Shown here in pieces: positions 57,538 to 64,000 of a DNA stretch of 64,000 nucleotides. Both the position numbers and the translations under genes were made by a program. Within the stretch, counting starts at the first letter, position 1, and every line of letters begins with the position of its first letter. The notes beneath the pieces are model-generated. The model did not search any database. It was not told the origin of the DNA and saw only the letters and a list, made by a program, of their open reading frames with translations. Source of the DNA: Mangifera indica (taxonomy: Eukaryota; Streptophyta; Magnoliopsida; Sapindales; Anacardiaceae); assembly GCF_011075055.1 (NCBI RefSeq), contig NC_058137.1:13067463-13131462 (forward strand). The letters run 5' to 3'.

Positions 57538-57619
57538 ATGGGGCTTTTGACGACTGCTCAAAACTTCTCATTTTCTTCGGTATTTTTGCAGTTTTTTGGT
57601 GGCAAAAATGGTAAAAAAG
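57538..57619 (+). other. Orphan first-exon-like segment
   Basis: An ATG at 57538 opens 27 codons (beginning MGLLTTAQNFSFSS, ending FGGKNGKK) that run to AAAAAG|GTGAGTA at 57619/57620, a near-ideal plant splice donor. A TATATAAAC box lies ~85 bases upstream (57453-57461). Downstream DNA turns T-rich and intron-like but runs into the gypsy LTR at ~57880, so no second exon is visible. It could be the 5' end of a truncated gene or chance. Confidence 0.25.
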
Positions 57620-57879
57620 GTGAGTATATTGTCCTTTGTCTAGTTTGAATCATTTTGATGTTTATATTTTTCCGATTAGATGAAGATTTTGAGTGTTATT
57701 AGTTTAGGGTTTTCTGTTTTGACTAATTGATTTTATGGGTTGATTCTTACTTATTTTGGATAAATTAGTTGAGGGCTATTATGTTATAGTAGTCGTAGAT
57801 TCGTTTATTATTGAAATAAGAGTCAAAAACTGAGATTTTGGTTAAAAAATATGGATCCAACAATTCAAATAGTGCATAA

Positions 57880-59829
57880 ATACATTTCACATAGACCAAT
57901 GTCCAAAAATATATAAAACGAAACATGAAATAACATAAAATCTAGAAATAATGATTTTACCCTTCCGCTTTTGTTGGATTGCTAGCTCTCTTACATGTTT
58001 TGCTACTCACCTATACTTGCAAAACCACAGAAAAGGAATGCGTGAGTGAAAAACACTTAGTAAATATGCTACTTTTCGATACCTTGCACAAAGCATAAAA
58101 CTAAAGTTGGTGCTCCACTAGTGAAATTTGATGTGGTCATAACTTGGCTCCCTCATACTTTATACATAGACTACTCACAAAGACTATGAAAGTTTAAGTT
58201 GATCTTGACATATCCGATACCCTAGTGAAAGCAATTGACAACTTGCATGTCTAGTAACTATTTTATCTTATACACATGCTATACAACCTATTAGGCTAAC
58301 TAACTGTGATAACTTGGTCACACGGGAAAACTAGTCACAATCCCTCCCTTACCACATATGCATACTATTAGATTGCTAACTGAAAAACCATCCTTGGATG
58401 GCCCCTACCATAGGCATGTATATGATATATCTCACTGATCACTTGAGGAACAAACTGAAGTATTACTATCCCTTACCATGCACACCTGAACTAAATTAAA
58501 GTAAACTATATGACTACTATGTCTTGGCATCAAATGCATATTGCATCTCATAGGTATCTATCTCTCATAACGTCTTATTGCTTTCACGTATCTTGCCACT
58601 TATACATATAGTTGGTGACTATCTAAGTGTATACCACTTAATTTTCTTTATTTTTGACTTGGATTCAAATGGGTCAAGATTTGTGTCGTCTTTCACATAG
58701 TCAAACACATTTTCTATATCTAACTATTTTATATTGCCTTTCTAAGGTCTTTCTATTGCACGCAATCTAGAGATAAACTAGTCTTTTTTTATTTCTTCAT
58801 ATCTACATAAGTGTGCATGGAAATTACACCCTCGTGTTCCTTTAAGTGTATACATTTGAGTGTGTTGAGATCTCACCACCTTTTGTTCCTTCTTCGTACA
58901 CAACATATTTCCTAATGCTAACATAAGCGTTCACTTTTAGAGAAACCATACATAGTATGTGTCCATATCGCACGATCGTGTAAGCACTTCCTCAAAACGA
59001 ATGTGTTATTGTGCTAAATTTCCTTTTCTATATAGATAATACATGGGCCTATGGGTTGTCCTACACAACCGTGTATCATGATATGAAGATTGCACCTTAC
59101 TGATTTTTATGTTTTTCTAGCCAACTTCCAGCAATCCAATCATGTACAGACATTCCAAGCATATCTTTAAGCATCCTAATCATCTTTACTTTAACCAAAA
59201 CGTAAGCATACTACCAAACTTTCAAATTATATAGCTTATTTGTACAACTTCACAGCCTCATTCACTTAGAGTCGTCATTCACACTTTCAACGGTCATATC
59301 ATACTTTTTAAATGATCATCCTTACATTATAATCATCACACTAATCATAAGATATTAATACAATCGAAATCATGCAATCATAAACCATATTTAGCATATA
59401 TTTCATAGAACTTGATCAACCAAAGGATACCATACTTACTTGTCCTTTGGAGAATGTTAAACTTCATGTGACTAAGGCGTTTTTGATGATCGATGACTCT
59501 TTTTCGATGTCTTAAGGCACTCAACTTTCTCTCCTTATTTCTATTCATGTAACTGTGAGTGTAAAATAATGCAAACATTATGTTTAGTGTTTTTTTTTAA
59601 TTTTTTTCTTGGCAAACACGATACATAGACATGTGACATTATACAACTAAGGTAGTTTCCCATTTCACCGTGAACCTCATCTTACCTAATTTTCAAATTT
59701 TGTTGATGATGCATGGTTGTGTATATGAACATACATAGGTTTGCACCCCACTGAAATTTCACTATTAATTAAAATTTAGAACAAAGAGAAAAAATTAATT
59801 TACCCTTAGGCTTACTTGTGGGTGTTTCA
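57880..59829 (-). repeat. 3' LTR of gypsy element H
   Basis: On the - strand it starts TGAAACACCCACAAG just after the polypurine tract; TGTAACACCC is the usual form. The segment at 58080-57960 resembles 63725-63840 and 17560-17640. The end is not clear; 57880 is an estimate. Confidence 0.6.
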
Positions 59830-60057
59830 ATCCTCCCTTTAAATAAATTTTGTCCTTAAAATTCACTTAAAGAGTTTATGAAACCTCTATCTCATATCTT
59901 GCTTGACCTCCCATATATTCTCCTTTACCCAATAATTCCTCCAAATAACCTTCAAAAAGGAAATTTGTCTATGTTGAGCTTTTTGACCTATGTGTCTAAT
60001 ATCTGAACTGGTGTTCCTTATACATTAAGTTATTCTCAAACTTAACATCCTCAACCT

Positions 60058-60760
60058 TTAGCACATGGGTTGAGTCATTAATATACTTGCACAACGACAC
60101 ATGGAATACATATGATCCATGCTTACTAGTAATGCAAGTTGGTAGATAACCTTACCTACATGCTTTAATACCTCAAATGGTCCTACAAACCTTGGCGCTA
60201 CCTTGCCTTTCTTATCAAACCTCATGACATACTTGTAGGGGGTAACTCTAAAGAATACCTTATCACCCACCTCAAACTCAAGATCTCATCTCTTCTTATC
60301 TATATAACTCTTATGATGATCTTAAGCTTGTTTCATTTTTTCCCATATTTATCTTACATCTTTTATCATCCTTTGTGCCATCTTAGGTCCCAATGTTTGA
60401 GTAAAGGCATCCTTTTCACCTATCTCATCCAATGAATAATGATTTTCACTTTTTACGATATAATATTTCATATGAAGCCATCTTGATAGTTGCATAATAG
60501 CTATTGTTGTATGCAAATTCCATCAGAGGTAACATCTCCATCCAATTTGCTTATTTGTCTAAGCAACAAGCCTACAACATATCTTTGATCACTTTACTGA
60601 CTCTTTTGATCTATCTATCTGTCTAGGAATGATAGGTTATACTAAAGGCTAATCTCATACCTAAAGACCTCTATATACTCTACCAAAAAGCTTAGATGAA
60701 TCTGGTGTCTTGATTTATATCATTATCTTAGGTACCCCGTGAAGTCTAATTATCTCTTTG
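60058..60760 (-). pseudogene. Integrase of gypsy element H
   Basis: Degenerate core: RQIDRSKESVK near 60620-60590, a stop-filled stretch with EFAYNNSYYATIKMASYE-like reading near 60520-60465, and GEKDAFTQTLGPKMAQRMI near 60420. The C-terminal part is open at 60270-60058: GDKVFFRVTPYKYVMRFDKK and GPFEVLKHVGKVIYQLAL, the GPFxIxxxxGxVxYxLxLP module of plant chromovirus integrases. Stops make it inactive. Confidence 0.8.
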
Positions 60761-60899
60761 ACATAAATATCACCTAATTAATAAATAACCATGATGGTTT
60801 CTGGTGTTTAGTATTAACCTACTAATAGACAAGGCATTTAGCGACAAATATTGCTAAACCTTTCTTCATACCAAACCGCCCAAATGTTTTCCTCAAACC

Positions 60900-61533
60900 T
60901 TGATATATCTTTATACTCTCAAGGTGGGTAGTGTAAAAGAAATTTTGTCTGAATGAGGATCTTTAAACTTTACCTTTCTTTTTCGAGTGTTAACCTTGGA
61001 AAATTGTTAAGGAACACATCTAAAAAATTGTATAGAAACACCATATAGAGTATTTCTTACACCCAAGACTACTTTATTTGAATTGCTTATTATATACACC
61101 AAATACTCTGCGTACCATTTACTTATCATTTTTCTAGCTTGGATAATATTGATCATCATACTAAGAACTCGACCTTCTCCAAAAGTGTACTCATCACCAC
61201 CATCTAAGTTTAACCAAACCTTTTTTTATAGTTAATTTATGTCTTATATTTGCTTAAGAAATCCATGTAGAGTATTACATCAAAATCGAGCATGTCCATC
61301 ACTATCAGATTTATGACAAATTCTTAGTCTCTCAGAGAAATTGCTTCTCCTATTAAAAAATAGCTGTTATGGACTTTATCTTCATTAGACATATCTGTAC
61401 TAATTTGTGAGACTAGTGTGGGCTCTAATCCTATCCTCTCTACTATGCCACTTGCAATAAAACAATGTGTAGCACTACAATCAATTAAAGCATACAAAAG
61501 ACTTGAATGAAAGATTAATTGACTTGTCACCAT
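60900..61533 (-). pseudogene. Protease and RT start of gypsy element H
   Basis: An open stretch (61533-61324) reads LIFHSSLLYALIDCSATHCF, a gypsy protease in which the D-S-G triad has become D-C-S. Then come DFDVILYMDFLSKYKT near 61290-61245 and, further on, a degenerate version of the VVNEFxDVFPxDLPGLPP motif near 61010-60965 that marks the RT entry. RT beyond it is deleted. Confidence 0.75.
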
Positions 61534-61539
61534 TGTCGA

Positions 61540-61870
61540 GCTAGCCTTAGCCTAAGTCTAAGTAGTTACAAATACTTTGGCCTATCCCTCCTCAACTGTC
61601 TGATTTGTACAGGTTAGTATTACTACTGTTGTGCACTATTTGACAAAATGGTCAGGTTACTTACACTTGTAGCAACTCTTTTGACCTATTAAGCAGTCAT
61701 CGACATGTCTCTGCCTATATCTTTAATAAGCAAGGAGACCATCCTACCTTAGTTGATCTTCTCTCCTTTATTTCTTAAAGCTCTAGTTTTTCTTATTACT
61801 CTTGGACTAGAAAGACCTTTTGTAACACTTGTAGATTTGTCCATGGTTGTTTATATCTTTCGGCTTTGAT
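61540..61870 (-). pseudogene. gag C-terminal remnant of gypsy element H
   Basis: A zinc knuckle near 61680-61635 reads CYKCK, stop, PDHFVK, stop, C, the CX2CX4HX4C frame with two stops. A Lys/Arg-rich region precedes it. The N-terminal gag is absent; the DNA changes to LTR-like sequence beyond 61870. Confidence 0.6.
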
Positions 61871-64000
61871 TATGATTAATTATGTTTAATTATATTGTGT
61901 GTATAAAATTGGGGTTACATGATCATGTGAGAAGGCCATGTGCCTATGTGTGTGATGACATGGGCAAAATAGTTTTTTTTTTCATGCTAAGTATGGTTGA
62001 CATACATGCTTGTGTGTGTTGGTATACATGCTTGTGTATAGTCAACACGTTTGAATTTTGGATATAAAACAATTTTAGGATGATTTTGAAAACTACCATT
62101 ATATAGTAATAATATACATGCCTGTGTATGAATAGTACACACCCATATATCACAAAATGTAGTAAAAATTAAAAAAGTTCTAAACGCCTTGACTAAAACA
62201 CTTTGGCAAAACTCCCAACAAATATAGGCTTACAAAAGCTCTTGGAGTCAAGAAACACATTGGTAGCTTGGAGAAATTGCCTTGCCACATGAGACCTATT
62301 TTTGGACCATAGAAGAGAGGTAAGTAGTATGGTTTCTTTTACCTCAATTTGTTTTGCTTAATCTTGATTTCTCTAGACTATATATATAAATATATGTACA
62401 TGACAAATACTTGATCGTGATTACTCATACTTGATAAATAGATGATGATTTGGTGATTACTTTCTCATTAATAGTAATATATGAAGGAATAGTTAAGATC
62501 CTATTTATCTAAATGAAATATTGGCTTGATTGCATTTTCATTTGTATGTGTATGATTATATGTATTTAAGATGGGCTTTTGGTGATTTGTTGGCACTATA
62601 AATGATTGAAAAATGAGTGGAGTCAAGGTTGAATGGCTACACATGTGGGTTATTGAATAAATTGAGATGTGGGTTTAAATATACTTTTGGCTTTGATATT
62701 GATGTTATATGATTATCCTTTTTATATGTTATGAAACTGGAATGTATGATAATATTTTGGATGTGTAATGATTCTTGTTTAATGTTGTGGTAGTGTGTTG
62801 GTAGACTAGAAAATATAAATAATCATAATTTGAAATTTTGGAAAATTGGTGACATACGCTCGTGTAATTTTGGGGAAATCATCTCCTATGCTAGCTTAAA
62901 GTCACAAGTGTATTAATTTGAGAATGGAAACATGCCCATATGGTATGGGACACACGACCATGTATATTACCTAAATTGCATGCCTTTGTGTGTGTAGCAT
63001 TCATGTCGTGTAGCTTTAAAAGTACACATTCTTGTATACAAGGCACACCCTCATGCATAATTGGGGAAAGTAGAAAAAAAGGTTTGGAGTACTAGTAATA
63101 ATTGTGTATAATAATATAAATTACTATTTTACCTTTATAAGGGATGAATGAGAAGTGAATAAAGGATAAGGCCTTAACGAAGGTTGAATATGATGGAAAT
63201 TAATATTAGGGTGCTCGACTATATAAACTATGGCATAGACCTAGACCAAAGTAATTCCGAGTTGAAAACACTAACAATGTATTATGTGATTCTACCTTCC
63301 AAGTTGTGTTCGGTGTGGCTATACCATTAAGCTTAGTGTAGTATGGACTTGTTACCAAGCTATGTATGATGTGACATATCATTGAGCTATATCTAGTGTT
63401 ACATATCACTGAGCTACATGCAATGTGATTATGCTGTTAAGCTATGTGCACCTATAAAAGCATTAGGGCTAGTATATATGACTTTTTGTGTGACTCTAAC
63501 TCAAAGCTTGATATTACATGCTTTCACTAGGCATTTGAACCATTGATATACATCATTTGGTATAAGTCATCAGGGATGACATGGTTATTAGAGATTGGGC
63601 ACAGGTTTTGAGATACTTAGATGAGTATCTAAGATGTTGAGAAAACATTTGAAATACTATAACGTTATAGAATATGAAATGCTTTGACATTATCATGTAT
63701 TATGTTACTATGTGCATACCTAATTACTAAGCCTATTTCACTCATCATACTCTTTTATGATTTTGTAGATAGGATCATAAAGTAAGAAGATAGTGGTGAA
63801 GGAGCTAGCGGGTCAATTTGGGACATTGCATGAGTGAGAGACATTATGTCATTATGTTTTTCTTGTTTGTATTAGTATGTATTTGTGTCATTATGTCATT
63901 AAGATTATATATGCATTGGATTATGTGTATTAAATTTCAAACACTTTAAGTTTCATTATATAATATTGATAATGTTTAATTATTCTACCTTTTGGGTATA
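61871..64000 (+). repeat. Gypsy LTR-like DNA, apparently + orientation
   Basis: No gene is visible. 63725-63840 resembles the inverse strand of 57960-58080 (the LTR of element H), which suggests an LTR in the opposite orientation to H. CATGCTTGTGTGTG, CATGCCTGTGTATG and CACACGACCATGTATAT words (61960-63060) resemble the decayed CACACG/CGTGTG motif of these LTRs. 63290-63460 has a repeated CATTAAGCTA/CATTGAGCTA/CACTGAGCTA word. It runs off the window. Confidence 0.45.

Larger units (their letters stand above)
57880..61870 (-). mobile_element. Ty3/gypsy element H (chromovirus-like), internally deleted
   Basis: On the - strand: gag zinc-knuckle remnant (~61870-61540), protease (61533-61200), a short RT start, then integrase core and C-terminal domain (60760-60058), a polypurine tract AAAGGGAGGATTG (~59842-59830), and a 3' LTR (59829 to ~57880). 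Only ~0.6 kb separates protease and integrase, against roughly 2.5 kb in intact elements, so most of RT and RNase H is gone. Confidence 0.78.

Noticed and set aside
63206..63409. 67-codon open frame on the - strand
   Set aside because: It lies in LTR-like DNA with an internal degenerate repeat and no recognisable motif.

Overview
This is AT-rich nuclear DNA from a flowering plant, almost certainly a eudicot. It is a pile of nested, decayed transposable elements around one convincing host gene. The evidence is: Ty1/copia and Ty3/gypsy retrotransposons of plant type with initiator-Met-tRNA primer sites; a hAT DNA transposon; Mutator-type and hAT-type MITEs; a degraded endogenous pararetrovirus (Caulimoviridae-like); and an intronless plant bHLH gene of the HECATE/INDEHISCENT class. 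I cannot name the species.

Layout. 1-16285 is a copia element (A, + strand, 5' LTR off the left edge). It is split by a younger copia element (C, 2893-12151) with both LTRs, a clear primer-binding site, a polypurine tract and a near-perfect 5-bp target duplication. 16286-17951 is a gypsy-type LTR remnant. 17952-21115 is the pararetroviral remnant, interrupted at 20131-20702 by a Mutator-type MITE. 21116-26976 is copia element B (- strand), a relative of A lacking everything after integrase. 26977-35311 is the 5' part of a SIRE-like copia element (D, - strand). Its protease region is cut by a 3.25-kb hAT transposon (28664-31916) with a perfect 8-bp target duplication, an inactive BED-type transposase and striking palindromes near one end. 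35629-36680 is a tandem array of ~280-bp units in an alternating A-B-A-B order.

36700-44600 is the most gene-like stretch. It has two non-autonomous transposons (38826-39560 and 40996-41927) and then the intact single-exon HECATE3-like bHLH gene at 42677-43399, with a plausible TATA box and poly(A) signal. Downstream are two LTR relics (44627-45975 and 46390-47660), then unassigned DNA. A 72-bp minisatellite at ~50131-50480 lies inside a possible Mutator-like coding remnant.

50640-56016 is a gypsy element (G, - strand) with its protease split by a solo SIRE-like LTR (perfect 5-bp duplication CTAAC). 57880-61870 is a second chromovirus-like gypsy remnant (H, - strand), and 61871-64000 looks like another gypsy LTR. 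A short orphan exon-like segment lies at 57538-57619.

No retroelement here can be autonomous: every gag/pol is interrupted by stops and frameshifts, many looking like C-to-T or G-to-A changes typical of methylated, silenced plant DNA. Only the bHLH gene appears functional. I found no operon, CRISPR array, rRNA or convincing tRNA gene.
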